Positions 6,087 through 6,117 of a stretch of 6,117 nt of DNA are shown one piece after another. The stretch comes from Microbacterium sp. (GTDB lineage Bacteria; Actinomycetota; Actinomycetes; Actinomycetales; Microbacteriaceae): positions 1 through 6,117 of the forward strand of contig QFPD01000139.1 of NCBI GenBank assembly GCA_003248845.1, read 5' to 3'. The position numbers were made by a program, and so were the translations under genes. Each line of letters begins with the position of its first letter. Position 1 is the stretch's first letter. Under the pieces are notes generated by a model, which was not told the DNA's origin, did not search any database, and saw only the letters and a list, made by a program, of their open reading frames with translations.

Positions 6087-6117
6087 CGGCCCCAGCCCCG
6101 GAAAGCCCCTCGGGTAG

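Noticed and set aside
6057..6093. Inverted repeat GGGGCCG...CGGCCCC as a rho-independent terminator
   Set aside because: The 23-base loop is long, there is no T-run on either strand, and the arms are part of the tandem repeat's low-complexity GC sequence.

Overview
The window is high-GC DNA of actinobacterial character. The protein sequences, especially DnaK, the DnaK-GrpE-DnaJ-HspR gene order and the GAT-GCC / GCA-TCC codon habit, point to the family Microbacteriaceae, probably Microbacterium or a close relative. The family level is fairly secure; the genus is a guess from sequence alone.

Positions 50-3975 (+ strand) hold a complete, compact heat-shock operon: dnaK, grpE, dnaJ and hspR, with gaps of 11, 43 and 2 bases. 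DnaK is the ATP-driven Hsp70. GrpE exchanges its nucleotide and DnaJ delivers clients and stimulates ATP hydrolysis. HspR, a MerR-family repressor, is known in actinobacteria to switch this operon off, with DnaK as co-repressor, by binding HAIR operators (CTTGAGT-N7-ACTCAAG). The window opens on what looks like the right half of a HAIR site, 38 bases before the dnaK start. The same 11-mer recurs in the grpE-dnaJ gap, where it may form a second, degenerate operator. The DnaJ lacks the zinc-finger domain, and all four operon proteins contain no cysteine.

Positions 3979-5990 hold two genes on the opposite strand, tail to tail with hspR (3 bases between stop codons). The upstream one (5990 to 5367) encodes a 207-residue soluble protein I do not recognise. 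The downstream one (5322 to 3979) encodes a 447-residue DUF2252 protein. They lie 44 bases apart with no visible terminator and are probably co-transcribed. The DUF2252 protein is the most interesting object here: it carries kinase-like motifs in an order that suggests a circularly permuted protein-kinase/aminoglycoside-phosphotransferase fold.

Positions 5991-6117 are non-coding as far as I can see. They hold the ribosome-binding site of the 207-residue gene and a 34-base GC-rich tandem repeat (two copies). Across the whole window the heptamer GGATGCC/GGCATCC is strikingly over-used, twice as a back-to-back palindromic pair. I found no RNA genes, insertion sequences, CRISPR array or phage genes. 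Apart from the DUF2252 architecture and the regulatory and repeat signals, this is an ordinary chromosomal core region.
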